From positions 682,001-746,000 of the forward strand of contig NZ_VOIW01000001.1 in NCBI RefSeq assembly GCF_009659625.1: a stretch of 64,000 nucleotides of DNA. The letters run 5' to 3'. Each line of letters starts with the position of its first letter. The first letter of the stretch is position 1. The stretch comes from Pseudomonas haemolytica (GTDB lineage: Bacteria > Pseudomonadota > Gammaproteobacteria > Pseudomonadales > Pseudomonadaceae). A program made the translations under genes and the position numbers. This document shows positions 38,086 to 46,413 of this stretch, in pieces. Below the pieces are notes generated by a model. The model saw only the letters and a list, made by a program, of their open reading frames with translations, did not search any database and was not told the origin of the DNA.

Positions 38086-39699
38086 TCAGGCTTCGATGCC
38101 GAGCATATCCCGCGCCAACGCCTCGGCAATCCGAATCCCGTCAACACCCGCCGACAGAATCCCACCCGCATACCCAGCGCCTTCCCCGGCCGGGAACAGG
38201 CCTTTGACGTTCAGACTCTGCATCGATTCGTTACGGGTAATGCGCAGCGGTGACGAGGTGCGGGTCTCGATACCCGTCAGCACCGCGTCGTGCAGCGAAT
38301 AACCTTTGATCTGCTTCTCGAACGCCGGCAGGGCTTCGCGGATCGCTTCGATGGCGAAGTCCGGCAGGGCCAGGGCCAGGTCACCCAGGGATACGCCGGG
38401 CTTGTAGGAAGGCTCCACACTGCCAATGGCGGTGGACGGTTTGCCGGCGATAAAGTCGCCCACCAGTTGCGCGGGGGCCTCGTAGTTGCTGCCGCCGAGA
38501 ATGTAGGCGTGGGACTCCAGGCGCTCCTGCAACTCGATACCGGCCAGCGGGCCACCCGGGTAATCCACCTCGGGCGTGATGCCGACCACAATGCCGGAGT
38601 TGGCATTGCGCTCGTTACGCGAGTATTGGCTCATGCCGTTGGTGACGACGCGATTGGGTTCTGAGGTCGCGGCCACCACGGTGCCGCCCGGGCACATGCA
38701 GAAGCTGTAGACCGAACGGCCGTTCTTGGCGTGGTGCACCAGCTTGTAGTCGGCCGCGCCCAGTTTCGGGTGGCCGGCGTACTTGCCCAGGCGTGCGGCG
38801 TCGATCAGCGACTGCGGGTGTTCGATACGGAAACCCACCGAGAACGGCTTGGCTTCCATGTACACGCCGCGGCCGTGGAGCATGCGGAAAGTGTCACGGG
38901 CGCTGTGGCCCAGGGCGAGAATCACATGCTTGGAGAGGATCTGTTCGCCGCCGTCGATGACCACGCCGTTCAATTGGCCGTCCTCGATCAACACGTCGGT
39001 GACCCGCTGCTCGAAGCGCACTTCACCGCCTAGGGCGATGATCTGCTCGCGCATGTTTTCCACCACACCGGTCAGGCGGAAGGTACCGATATGCGGCTTG
39101 CTGACGTAGAGGATCTCTTCCGGCGCGCCGGCCTTGACGAACTCGTGCAGCACTTTGCGGCCGTGGAATTTCGGGTCCTTGATCTGGCTGTACAGCTTGC
39201 CGTCTGAGAAGGTCCCGGCGCCACCCTCACCAAATTGCACGTTGGACTCGGGGTTGAGCACGCTTTTACGCCACAGGCCCCAGGTGTCCTTGGTGCGTTG
39301 GCGCACTTCCTTGCCACGCTCGAGGATGATCGGCTTGAAGCCCATCTGCGCCAGCAGCAGCCCGGCGAAGATCCCGCAAGGGCCAAAACCCACCACGATT
39401 GGTCGTTCAACCAAGCCTGCCGGCGCCTGGCCCACCACCTTGTAGCTGACGTCCGGCGCCGGGTTGACGTTGCGGTCGTCGGCAAACTTGAGCAGCAGGG
39501 CGGCTTCGCCCTTTACGTTCAGGTCGACGGTGTAGATGAAACACAGTTCCGAGGACTTTTTACGGGCATCGTAGCTGCGCTTGAACAGGGTGAAATCGAG
39601 CAGGTCATCACTGGCGATGCCCAGGCGCTGCAAGATGGCAGGCCGCAGGTCTTCTTCGGGATGGTCGATGGGCAGCTTGAGTTCGGTGATTCGTAACAT
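38086..39699 (-). CDS. FAD-dependent oxidoreductase (COG2509-type)
   Basis: A 537-residue flavoprotein. The N-terminal 95 residues form a small domain (ITELKLPIDHPEEDL), followed by the FAD-binding motif VGFGPCGIFAGLLLAQMG (about 103-120) and ILERGKEVRQRTKDTWGLW. FSDGKLYSQIKDP, LALGHSARDTF and the C-terminal GEGAGYAGGILSAGVDGIRIAEAL are family hallmarks. Related proteins are called uncharacterised FAD-dependent dehydrogenases; substrate unknown. Cytoplasmic, transcribed alone. Confidence 0.88.
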   Translation of the reverse strand: MLRITELKLPIDHPEEDLRPAILQRLGIASDDLLDFTLFKRSYDARKKSSELCFIYTVDLNVKGEAALLLKFADDRNVNPAPDVSYKVVGQAPAGLVERPIVVGFGPCGIFAGLLLAQMGFKPIILERGKEVRQRTKDTWGLWRKSVLNPESNVQFGEGGAGTFSDGKLYSQIKDPKFHGRKVLHEFVKAGAPEEILYVSKPHIGTFRLTGVVENMREQIIALGGEVRFEQRVTDVLIEDGQLNGVVIDGGEQILSKHVILALGHSARDTFRMLHGRGVYMEAKPFSVGFRIEHPQSLIDAARLGKYAGHPKLGAADYKLVHHAKNGRSVYSFCMCPGGTVVAATSEPNRVVTNGMSQYSRNERNANSGIVVGITPEVDYPGGPLAGIELQERLESHAYILGGSNYEAPAQLVGDFIAGKPSTAIGSVEPSYKPGVSLGDLALALPDFAIEAIREALPAFEKQIKGYSLHDAVLTGIETRTSSPLRITRNESMQSLNVKGLFPAGEGAGYAGGILSAGVDGIRIAEALARDMLGIEA

Positions 39700-39805
39700 G
39701 ACAGGATCCGGTAGGCGGCGGGCAAGGAGGCCGGCTGTTTAGCAAACCGGCGATTATAGGCCCCAATGGCAACTTTCGGTCATGTTAAAACAGCGCAGGG
39801 CCGAA

Positions 39806-40477
39806 TCAGTCGTCCCGCGAGCCGCCAAACGCCGCGCAACCACGCTGAACCTGGCCGTTGACCCGCAGCTCGGCACTCATGTGTTGCAGGCTGCCGCTCA
39901 CGCTGTCGACGCAGCGCTGGGGCGCCACCCACAGTTCGATGTGCTGGTTATTGGCTTCGGTCATCAGGTTGAAGCGGCCGTCGCCCAGTTGCTCTTCGAC
40001 ATACGGCACCGCCAGCGGCGGCTGGCCTTCACGTTCCAGCACCATGCCCTTGGCCGTGACATTCATTGCCCAGGCCGGTTTATGGCCGTTGGCCCGCAGG
40101 ATCATGCGCTTGAAGTCCGGGTCGGTGCAGGCTGAGGTCGAGCGCTCGACACGGTAGAGTTGTTGTAGCTCCACTTCGCCCTGGGTGCCGGTCGCGACGC
40201 CGGAAAACTTGCCGCGCAGGTCGGCAAACAGCGCGCCTTGCTGACCGGCCAGGGAAGCGGCTTCCTGCAGGATGCTGGTGCCGCCGGTGTCCTTGACCAC
40301 GTAGTTACGCTGGTCACCGCACGGCTGGAACAACAGCTTGCCGCCCACCGCGGTCAATTCCCCCTGCATACGGGTCAGCCCTACGGTAGAGGGCTTGGCC
40401 GGCTCGCTTTCGAACATCTGGCAAGCGGCGAACAGAGGAAGCAAGGCACACAGGGCGAAGGTACGGGCGGCACGCAT
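39806..40477 (-). CDS. COG3650-type lipoprotein
   Basis: A 223-residue protein with a lipoprotein signal peptide (LLPLFAACQM, lipobox Cys in FAAC). ATG 40477 (MRAARTFALC) is preferred; nine further codons upstream lack a ribosome site. The mature part contains two similar halves (GGKLLFQPCGDQRNYVV and KRMILRANGHKPAWAMNV) like NlpE/COG3650 beta-barrel proteins. CRVDSVSG-like end cysteines may form a disulfide. Function unknown. Confidence 0.8.
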   Translation of the reverse strand: MRAARTFALCALLPLFAACQMFESEPAKPSTVGLTRMQGELTAVGGKLLFQPCGDQRNYVVKDTGGTSILQEAASLAGQQGALFADLRGKFSGVATGTQGEVELQQLYRVERSTSACTDPDFKRMILRANGHKPAWAMNVTAKGMVLEREGQPPLAVPYVEEQLGDGRFNLMTEANNQHIELWVAPQRCVDSVSGSLQHMSAELRVNGQVQRGCAAFGGSRDD

Positions 40478-40572
40478 ATCGGGTCTCCAGACAAGTGCCG
40501 CCACGTTACGCAGGCTGGCGCCGCATCACAAGCCCGCTCGCCGGCTTCAGGCGTTTCTGACAGACGTCAAAC

Positions 40573-41172
40573 TCAGCCTACGATAAAGGTCTGGCCAGTC
40601 TGTAGGCCCTCAACGCTTTTTGCGTAAGCCAGTGCCACGTCGGCAGCTGGGGCTGGTTTGTAGCCACGGAAGTACGGTGCATAGCTGCCCATGGCCTCCA
40701 GTAGAACTGTCGGGCTGACCGCGTTGATACGCAGGCCGCGTGGCAATTCAATGGCTGCCGCTTTGACGAATGCATCCAATGCGCCGTTGACCAATGCCGC
40801 CGAGGCGCCTGTACGAATCGGATCACGGTTCAGAATGCCGCTGGTGAAGGTAAACGAAGCGCCGTCGTTGGCGTACTCTCGACCAATCAGCAGCAGGTTG
40901 ACCTGGCCCATCAGCTTGTCACGCAGGCCCAGTTCAAAATCGCTTTCGCTCATGTCGCTCAGGGCTACGAAGTTGACGCTGCCCGCAGCGCAGACCAATG
41001 CGTCGAACTTGCCAGTTTGTTCAAACAGTCTACGGATCGAGGCGCTGTCGCTGATGTCCACCTGGAAGTCGCCGCTGTTGCGCCCGATGCTGATCACGTC
41101 GTGACGCTGGGCCAGTTCCGCCTTCACCGCCGAACCGACTGTGCCGCTGGCACCAATCAATAGGATTTTCAT
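40573..41172 (-). CDS. Short-chain dehydrogenase/reductase
   Basis: A 199-residue Rossmann protein. LLIGASGTVGSAVKAELA (residues 4-21) is the cofactor-binding motif, and ISIGRNSGDFQVDISD suggests NADP preference. The usual YxxxK catalytic motif is not clear; the equivalent region reads RTGASAALVNGALDAFVKAAA, as in the atypical short SDRs. It is divergent from a LysR gene with a gap of about 104 bases and is therefore probably regulated by it. Confidence 0.85.
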   Translation of the reverse strand: MKILLIGASGTVGSAVKAELAQRHDVISIGRNSGDFQVDISDSASIRRLFEQTGKFDALVCAAGSVNFVALSDMSESDFELGLRDKLMGQVNLLLIGREYANDGASFTFTSGILNRDPIRTGASAALVNGALDAFVKAAAIELPRGLRINAVSPTVLLEAMGSYAPYFRGYKPAPAADVALAYAKSVEGLQTGQTFIVG

Positions 41173-41276
41173 CGTGCTGTTCCTCCAGGGGTTAAGTGAG
41201 GGTTCAGTCTAGTGTGGCTTTTTAGTCGGATAAACGCGCTAATAGGCAACCTTTGGTTTTCAAATGGAAACAATCC

Positions 41277-42185
41277 ATGAGCGAAATGGATGACCTGGCG
41301 GCCTTCGCGGTGCTGATCGAAGCTGGCAGCTTCACTGTGGCGGCCGAGCAACTGGGTTGCAGCAAGGGGCAGTTGTCCAAACGCATCAGCCAGTTGGAAG
41401 CGCAGTTTGCCGTGGTGCTGCTGCACCGCACCACGCGCAAGCTGAGCCTCACCGCCGCCGGTGCGGCATTGCTGCCTCAGGCACAAGCGCTGGTGGTGCA
41501 AGTGGAGCGCGCACGCCAGGCGTTGGCGCGGCTCAAGGACGATCTGGCCGGCCCCGTGCGTATGACGGTTCCGGTGTCATTGGGGGAAACCTTCTTCGAT
41601 GGCTTGCTGCTGGAGTTCTCCAAGCAATACCCACAGGTGCAGATCGAGCTGGAGCTGAACAACAGCTACCGGGACCTGGCACGGGATGGCTTTGACTTGG
41701 GCGTACGCTCGGGGGCCATCGAAAATGAACGCCTGGTGGCCAAGCCTTTACTGGCCTGGCACGAGATGACCTGCGCCAGCCCGGCCTACCTTGAACAGCA
41801 CGGCGAGCCGCTGACCCCGGCAGACCTGGCGGCCCACACCTGTCTGCTCAACAGCCATTACAGTGGCCGTGAGGAATGGCTGTATCACCAGCAGCACGAA
41901 CTGCTGCGGGTACGGGTAAGCGGCACCTTCGCCTCCAACCACTACAACCTGTTGAAAAAAGCCGCGCTGGTGGGTGCCGGTATTGCGCGCCTACCGTCCT
42001 ACGTATTACCGACGGAACTGGCTGACGGCCGATTGCGCTGGCTCCTGCGCGACTATCAGACGCGCAGCATGCCGATGTACCTGGTTCATCCCTATCAAGG
42101 TGGCCTGCCGCGCCGTACCCAGGTATTGGCCGACTACCTGGTGGACTGGTTCAAGCGCAGCGGCGAGGCGCTGGACCGGCTTTAG
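41277..42185 (+). CDS. LysR-family transcriptional regulator
   Basis: A 302-residue protein with an N-terminal winged helix-turn-helix (VAAEQLGCSKGQLSKRISQLEAQFAVVLLHR, split here for clarity as AAEQLGCSKGQLSKRISQLE) and a C-terminal substrate-binding domain. ATG 41277 (MSEMDDLAAF) is preferred to the earlier 41253. It is divergent from the short-chain reductase, its likely target. Its end overlaps the stop of the DoxX gene on the other strand by four bases. Confidence 0.92.
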   Translation: MSEMDDLAAFAVLIEAGSFTVAAEQLGCSKGQLSKRISQLEAQFAVVLLHRTTRKLSLTAAGAALLPQAQALVVQVERARQALARLKDDLAGPVRMTVPVSLGETFFDGLLLEFSKQYPQVQIELELNNSYRDLARDGFDLGVRSGAIENERLVAKPLLAWHEMTCASPAYLEQHGEPLTPADLAAHTCLLNSHYSGREEWLYHQQHELLRVRVSGTFASNHYNLLKKAALVGAGIARLPSYVLPTELADGRLRWLLRDYQTRSMPMYLVHPYQGGLPRRTQVLADYLVDWFKRSGEALDRL

Positions 42186-42667
42186 CGATAGCGACGGGCA
42201 ATCAACTGGTCGATGGACAGGCAGCCCGGTCCCTTGGCGAGTAACAGCAACAACAGCGCGATCCAGGTGCCGTGGGTAGGGTAGGCGTCAGGGTAGACGA
42301 ACAACTGGATGGTCAGGGTCATGCCGATCAGGGCAAGGGCGGAAAAGCGCGTGGCGAACCCCACCAGGATCAGCACCGGGAAAAAGTGCTCGGCAAAGGT
42401 TGCCAAGTGCGCGGCCACTTCCGGTGACAGTAGCGGCAGGTTGTATTCGCTGCGGAATAACCACAACGTCGAAGCAGCAAGTTTGGGTTCGCCCACTTGG
42501 AACGTACCGCTGATCAGATCAATGGCAAAGCCTTCAACTTTGGTCTGCCCGGATTTCCAGAACACCGCTGCAATGGAAAAGCGTGCAATAAAGGCGATCA
42601 GGCTGTAGGGGATGTTTTCGAACAGTGCGACGGTCCGTTTTACCAGGCAGGGAGCGGAAGTGTTCAT
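42182..42667 (-). CDS. DoxX family membrane protein of the buf operon
   Basis: A 161-residue protein with four membrane segments. IAAVFWKSGQTKVEGF and HLATFAEHFFPVLILVGFATRFSALAL match DoxX. ATG 42667 overlaps the bufC stop (ATGA), so it is the last gene of a coupled four-gene operon. DoxX proteins often accompany DUF692/DUF2063 genes; the membrane partner may supply electrons or quinone contact, but that is inference. Confidence 0.9.
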   Translation of the reverse strand: MNTSAPCLVKRTVALFENIPYSLIAFIARFSIAAVFWKSGQTKVEGFAIDLISGTFQVGEPKLAASTLWLFRSEYNLPLLSPEVAAHLATFAEHFFPVLILVGFATRFSALALIGMTLTIQLFVYPDAYPTHGTWIALLLLLLAKGPGCLSIDQLIARRYR

Positions 42668-43440
42668 GGCGATACCTTTTGTTCCAGATGCAAATGGGTA
42701 ATAACGTCGTGGCTGATCAGCAGCGTGAGGCATTGGTGCAGGTCGAATTCGTTCGAGGCTTCAAGGGCCTTGGCTACGGCCACCTCTAGTCCGGCGCCGT
42801 GGCTGAGGCTGTTGATAAACGTCACAGATCCGCTGTCGATGGCGAATACCTTGACCACCAGCCCTTGGCGCAAGACCAGCGCGCCCTGGGCGTGCCAGGG
42901 GGCCAACGTGGCAATAGGACCGTCGGTCTGGTGCGCCGCCCATACCGCGACAATTGCGTACGGGGAGTTCAGCGTGGCGAGGGAGGGGTGCAGTTGCACA
43001 CGTAACTGCCCCAGTCGCGCTACGCCTTGCAGTTGCTGGAGCACGCTGTGCTGACTCAATGGCTGGCTGTCCGCTGCGTGGTAAGCGCGAACCCGAAGGT
43101 GTTCCAGCCGAGCGACATCTGCCAGGTAAGGCACACTTGAGGCCGGTTCAAAATCCTGAATGAAATCGGCAAGTGTGCTGCCGTATTCGCTGATCAACGG
43201 GCTGGTAGGCGGCTGGCCTTGTACGTACAGGCCGGCCATGGCGTGGAAAAATTCATCGCCGACCAGTTGCCGCACCACTGGGTAGGCGGCTGCCAATCCA
43301 TTGATCAACGAGCTGTGGACATTATTGCGATACACCGCGAAGCGGCTCGCCGGGTCGGCACCGTTGCTGCTGAACACACCCTCGGGACAGGCGGCGTCTG
43401 GCGTCAGCAAGGCGTGAGCAAATGCCTGTTGAATGCTCAT
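42664..43440 (-). CDS. bufC: DUF2063 (HvfC/BufC-type) partner protein
   Basis: A 258-residue protein whose N-terminal domain, [18 protein letters not shown] then [33 protein letters not shown], is the DUF2063 putative DNA-binding domain. In MNIO systems this domain instead acts as the precursor-recognition partner of the DUF692 enzyme. The C-terminal half is a second alpha/beta region. It starts inside the bufB stop (ATGA). Family knowledge: BufB and BufC form a complex that modifies cysteines of BufA. Confidence 0.88.
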   Translation of the reverse strand: MSIQQAFAHALLTPDAACPEGVFSSNGADPASRFAVYRNNVHSSLINGLAAAYPVVRQLVGDEFFHAMAGLYVQGQPPTSPLISEYGSTLADFIQDFEPASSVPYLADVARLEHLRVRAYHAADSQPLSQHSVLQQLQGVARLGQLRVQLHPSLATLNSPYAIVAVWAAHQTDGPIATLAPWHAQGALVLRQGLVVKVFAIDSGSVTFINSLSHGAGLEVAVAKALEASNEFDLHQCLTLLISHDVITHLHLEQKVSP

Positions 43441-44315
43441 CGGGCCACCTGCGACAAATACCATTGCGCTTGCCGGGCTTCGGCCTGCAATACGCTGAGT
43501 GCTGGCACCTGGTTATCCCGCTCGATCAGCGTGGCCACTGGCCCGGTTCGTGTCAGTACCTGCTCGTACAACTGCCACACGGCGTTATCGATAGGCGCGC
43601 CGTGGTCATCGATCAGCAGGCGGTCGCCCAGGCTGTCCGTGTCTTCGGCAAAGCCGGCCAGATGAATCTCACCGACTGCGTGCAATGGCAGGGCATCAAT
43701 ATAGGCCAATGGCGCGCGCTGGTGATTGATGCAGGAGACGTAGACGTTGTTGACGTCCAGCAACAGGCCGCAACTGGTACGGCGGACGATCTCGCTGATG
43801 AAGTCGGTTTCGTCCAGGGTAGAGCGCTCGAACTGCAGGTAGGTGGAGGGGTTCTCCAGCAACATCGGCCGCTTGAGCGTGTTTTGTACTTGGTCGATGT
43901 GCTCGCACACCCGGTTCAAGGTGCTGGCGTCGTAGGCCAGGGGTAATAAATCGTTGAGAAACACCGGGCCGTGGCTGGACCACGCCAGGTGTTCGGAAAA
44001 TGACTGGGGTTGATAGCGTTCAATCAGCGTGGCCAGCCGTGCCAGGTGCTCACGGTCCAGCGGGGCTTCGCCGCCGATGGACAGGCCCACGCCGTGCAAC
44101 GACAGTGGGTACTGCGCGCGGATCAATCCCAGGTAGTGATGAAACGGGCCGCCGGCCACCATGTAGTTTTCGGCGTGTACTTCGAAAAAACCGATGTCGG
44201 GGCAGGTCTCGAGCACTTGCGCGAAGTGCTCGGTCTTTAGCCCCAGCCCGGCCCGCAAGGGGAGGCCGGGCACCTGAGCCGGTGAGACCGTGTAGTGAGG
44301 AGTAGGCGTCATCAT
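43437..44315 (-). CDS. bufB: DUF692 multinuclear non-heme iron oxidase (MNIO; HvfB/BufB-type)
   Basis: A 292-residue TIM-barrel metalloenzyme. Metal-ligand motifs appear in order: [61 protein letters not shown] and LIERDN. Members with multiple irons oxidise precursor cysteines (MbnB makes oxazolone/thioamide; bufferin enzymes make thiooxazole-type heterocycles). It lies 23 bases after the precursor gene and overlaps bufC. A second ATG at 44312 is possible. Confidence 0.92.
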   Translation of the reverse strand: MMTPTPHYTVSPAQVPGLPLRAGLGLKTEHFAQVLETCPDIGFFEVHAENYMVAGGPFHHYLGLIRAQYPLSLHGVGLSIGGEAPLDREHLARLATLIERYQPQSFSEHLAWSSHGPVFLNDLLPLAYDASTLNRVCEHIDQVQNTLKRPMLLENPSTYLQFERSTLDETDFISEIVRRTSCGLLLDVNNVYVSCINHQRAPLAYIDALPLHAVGEIHLAGFAEDTDSLGDRLLIDDHGAPIDNAVWQLYEQVLTRTGPVATLIERDNQVPALSVLQAEARQAQWYLSQVAR

Positions 44316-44338
44316 CGTTACTCAGGCGGCGCTGGGTT

Positions 44339-44644
44339 TCAGGATTTGGCGGCGAAGGCGGCTTCCTGGCCGAAACCGGTCGGCGAGGTGTTGCTTGGGG
44401 TCTTGGTGCAAGTGCCGGCGGGGACCAGTTTCCAGGCGTCGGCCTGGTCTTTGGTTTTGGAGGTACCGGCGCAGGAAGTGCCGGCGCCTGCGGCGCAATC
44501 GTTCTTGCCGGCTTCAGCCACGCCGAAGCATTTCTGCATGTCGTCGGCTGCGTGAGCGGTATTGGTCAGGGCGGAAAGACTCAGGGCCGAACCCAGGGCC
44601 AAAACGAGGGTAGCGGCGGACAGCGAACGGGTTTTAGTAGTCAT
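44339..44644 (-). CDS. bufA1: DUF2282 bufferin-type precursor peptide (BufA1)
   Basis: A 101-residue protein with a Sec signal peptide (cleavage near AHA, residue 32). The mature part contains four cysteines (39, 50, 58 and 79), the first two in [18 protein letters not shown], the DUF2282 signature. In described bufferins the signal peptide replaces a conventional leader, cysteines are modified by the BufB/BufC pair, and the exported product binds copper. Located first in the bufA1BC-doxX operon. Confidence 0.9.
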   Translation of the reverse strand: MTTKTRSLSAATLVLALGSALSLSALTNTAHAADDMQKCFGVAEAGKNDCAAGAGTSCAGTSKTKDQADAWKLVPAGTCTKTPSNTSPTGFGQEAAFAAKS

Positions 44645-44700
44645 GGTGTATCTCCAGCAGTGAGGTTTGTGTAAGGAAGCGTTGGTGCTTGCTTACCCCA

Positions 44701-44728
44701 CTAGAGTGAGGACATCCCAATGCGTTAC
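44701..44728 (-). promoter_or_regulatory. Candidate ECF-type promoter of the buf operon
   Basis: On the minus strand TGTAACG (-35-like) is followed after about 16 bases by CTCTAG, then about 55 bases to the bufA1 start. GTAAC-type -35 boxes are usual for extracytoplasmic-function sigma factors, and buf operons in other bacteria are often ECF-controlled. No sigma/anti-sigma gene lies in this window. Inferred by eye. Confidence 0.35.
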
Positions 44729-44767
44729 AGCGGCTGACAAAAAAATTCAACGCGCCGGCAAAAAGCG

Positions 44768-44807
44768 CTCGCGAATGCCTGAGCCAAGAGCTTCAGGCAT
44801 TCGCGAG
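44768..44807. repeat. Perfect 15-bp inverted repeat
   Basis: CTCGCGAATGCCTGA (44768-44782), loop of ten bases, TCAGGCATTCGCGAG (44793-44807). It has no T tract. It lies upstream of bufA1 on one side and of the peptide operon on the other. It may be a transcript-ending fold, a regulator site or a REP relative (TTCGCGAG core). Confidence 0.85.
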
Positions 44808-45270
44808 TTCATGCTGCATTTTGCGCACATTGCTATCAGCCAAATCACGTGAGGGACGATTGATGACGTTCGCTCAGTGCCATTCTTGAATTAATACGGG
44901 AACATCATCTGATCTGGTTTTAGTACAGATACATTATGTAAGCCGACTATTTAGTTTTTAAATACACGGCGTGGTTTCTTACGTATTCACTTCTAAGTGT
45001 CTGCGTTTTCGGGGCGAAGAGGTAGTTCGTGGAGGGTGGCGAGTCTTTTGTACAGAGGCTTTTTGTTTGGATTAAGTGCTTTGTCCCCATTCTTGGGCGC
45101 ATACATTAGTTTTTTGTATAGAGAACAGTCAGTTGTAAATTTAAGGATTTATTCTTTTGACTTTTGTTTTTTGGATGTTTAGTTTGTTTTTGCCGGCGAC
45201 AAATGAAATGCGCAGTTCACGAACGACTCTGCTGGAGAGTGTTCCAGTCTAACTAAGAAGGAATGTGACA

Positions 45271-45369
45271 ATGAAAGAAGTAAAAGTAGCCCTGCTGCAA
45301 AGTGCCACCTGCAACTTGATGCATGTGAAACTGCCTTCCAAGCCAAAGCCGGTAAAAGTGGCTAAATAA
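45271..45369 (+). CDS. 32-residue candidate precursor peptide
   Basis: The open frame encodes 32 residues: MKEVKVALLQSATC at the start, then NLMHVKLPSKPKPVKVAK. AAGAAGGA six to ten bases before the ATG is a strong ribosome site. It has one Cys (14), two Met, seven Lys, three Pro and no signal peptide. It is followed by a hairpin and then by two SagB-like genes on the same strand. A short, strongly translated frame in front of modifying enzymes is typical of a RiPP precursor or scaffold peptide. No family recognised. Confidence 0.7.
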   Translation: MKEVKVALLQSATCNLMHVKLPSKPKPVKVAK

Positions 45370-45379
45370 GGAAGCAGTG

Positions 45380-45405
45380 GGCCTGGAGAGTTAGCTCTCC
45401 AGGCC
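45380..45405 (+). promoter_or_regulatory. 11-bp hairpin between precursor peptide and enzymes
   Basis: GGCCTGGAGAG (45380-45390), loop TTAG, CTCTCCAGGCC (45395-45405), all eleven pairs perfect. There is no T run, so it is more likely an mRNA-stabilising element or partial attenuator that raises peptide mRNA over enzyme mRNA. The ribosome site of the next gene (AAGGAG) begins four bases after it. Confidence 0.8.
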
Positions 45406-45420
45406 TTCAAGGAGCAGCTT

Positions 45421-46413
45421 ATGTACTTTATAACTCCAGCGGTATTAGTATTCGACGACGGCAAAGAAGAATGTTGGGTTGAATACTCTTCAGGCTGTAA
45501 CGGCGTCAAAATTTCCAAAGGCTTGGGCAGGTTCATTGCCGAGCACTGCGGTCGGGCGGTAAATGCCGATCACTTGAAAGCAGCGATCGCACTCGATAAC
45601 ACCCTCAGTGAGGCGGACATCGGTACCTTGCTGGCTAACGTCTGTACGCCGGTAGTGGATGAGCCCAAATCCGGTTATCACCTGGCCACACAGAATCACC
45701 CCTTTCTTGACATGTCCCAAGGCCTATCGGCGTTGGAGGCAGACGCCCGGATCATGGCCGCCTACGTCAAGGAACATCAGTATCCGCCCGTCGAGCTGAG
45801 TGTTGACTCAAGTCACGATGTCGCGATCATTGACGCGGTCAACTTGGACATCGACGAGCTGCGCAATTCTGTTTTTTATCAGTTCAGTATGATTTTGTCG
45901 GGGACGTTCGGCGTGCGCTTGCACCAACCAGCGTATTACGACGGCGAACGTGATTATCACCAAGTTGAGTTGCTGAAGAAGTCCATCCCTTCAGGCGGTG
46001 CCAGGCACCCCACGGAATGTTTTGTTGAAGTCCATCGTTCGCCGCTGCTTGAGCCGGGTGTCTACTATTTTTCCCCGACCAAGAGTTCGCTGCAACTGCT
46101 CTCCCGCACATTGCCGGCCTCCATGGATGCCGAGCGCATTTCAAACTCCGATGCCGATTGGGTGGTAAGGCTGGTGTTGTGCGCTGCGGTGAGACGTTCA
46201 ATGTTCCGTTATCGCGACCCGCGCAGTTTTCGTGCCTTACTGGTCGATGCCGGGCATGCAGAGGCTCAATTGTCGGCGTTGGCAAGTTATTGCAACTGGC
46301 ATTACACATCACGGTTTGTCGTGGACTTTGAGTACGCAAAAGACTTTACGGATGAGTCATCGGATGACGGCCTTCCGGCGTTTTCAATCGGGTTGCTGGA
46401 GGGGTGGAATTAA
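45421..46413 (+). CDS. SagB-type nitroreductase-like enzyme of the peptide cluster
   Basis: This is a 330-residue protein. Residues 145-330 have the SagB/nitroreductase pattern: LRNSVFYQFSMILSGTFG, then KKSIPSGGARHPTECFVEV (186-204, the FMN-binding block), PGVYYFSPTKSSLQLLS, and MFRYRDPRSFRALLVDAGH (261-279). Residues 1-130 form a separate N-terminal region of unknown fold that could recognise the peptide. AAGGAG precedes the ATG. SagB proteins oxidise azolines in TOMM pathways, but no YcaO partner is present, so the reaction here is unknown. FMN or another cofactor is possible. Confidence 0.85.
   Translation: MYFITPAVLVFDDGKEECWVEYSSGCNGVKISKGLGRFIAEHCGRAVNADHLKAAIALDNTLSEADIGTLLANVCTPVVDEPKSGYHLATQNHPFLDMSQGLSALEADARIMAAYVKEHQYPPVELSVDSSHDVAIIDAVNLDIDELRNSVFYQFSMILSGTFGVRLHQPAYYDGERDYHQVELLKKSIPSGGARHPTECFVEVHRSPLLEPGVYYFSPTKSSLQLLSRTLPASMDAERISNSDADWVVRLVLCAAVRRSMFRYRDPRSFRALLVDAGHAEAQLSALASYCNWHYTSRFVVDFEYAKDFTDESSDDGLPAFSIGLLEGWN

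Larger units (their letters stand above)
44645..45270. other. AT-rich divergent intergenic region between the buf operon and the peptide cluster
   Basis: This is 626 bases with no convincing gene, visibly richer in A and T than the rest of the window, especially 44880-45200. It contains the bufA1 promoter region (44645-44730), a perfect 15-bp inverted repeat (44768-44807), and the upstream region of the peptide operon. A weak plus-strand promoter candidate is TTGACT (45157-45162), a 17-base spacer and TAGTTT (45180-45185). A 61-codon open frame at 44997-45182 lacks a ribosome site and is probably chance. Confidence 0.6.

Noticed and set aside
43437..44315. DUF692 gene considered as a methanobactin (MbnB) gene
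   Set aside because: The neighbour precursor is a DUF2282 protein with a Sec signal, and the partner is DUF2063 rather than MbnC, with no mbnT/mbnN-type genes; bufferin type fits better.
44997..45182. 61-codon frame in the AT-rich region before the peptide cluster
   Set aside because: It has no Shine-Dalgarno site and begins with GTG. Its hydrophobic make-up is what AT-rich sequence gives by chance, and it covers the best candidate promoter.
45421..46413. SagB-like gene considered as part of a standard thiazole/oxazole (TOMM) or streptolysin-type cluster
   Set aside because: There is no YcaO or E1-like partner gene within the operon or the flanks, and the peptide has a single Cys and only two Ser and one Thr.
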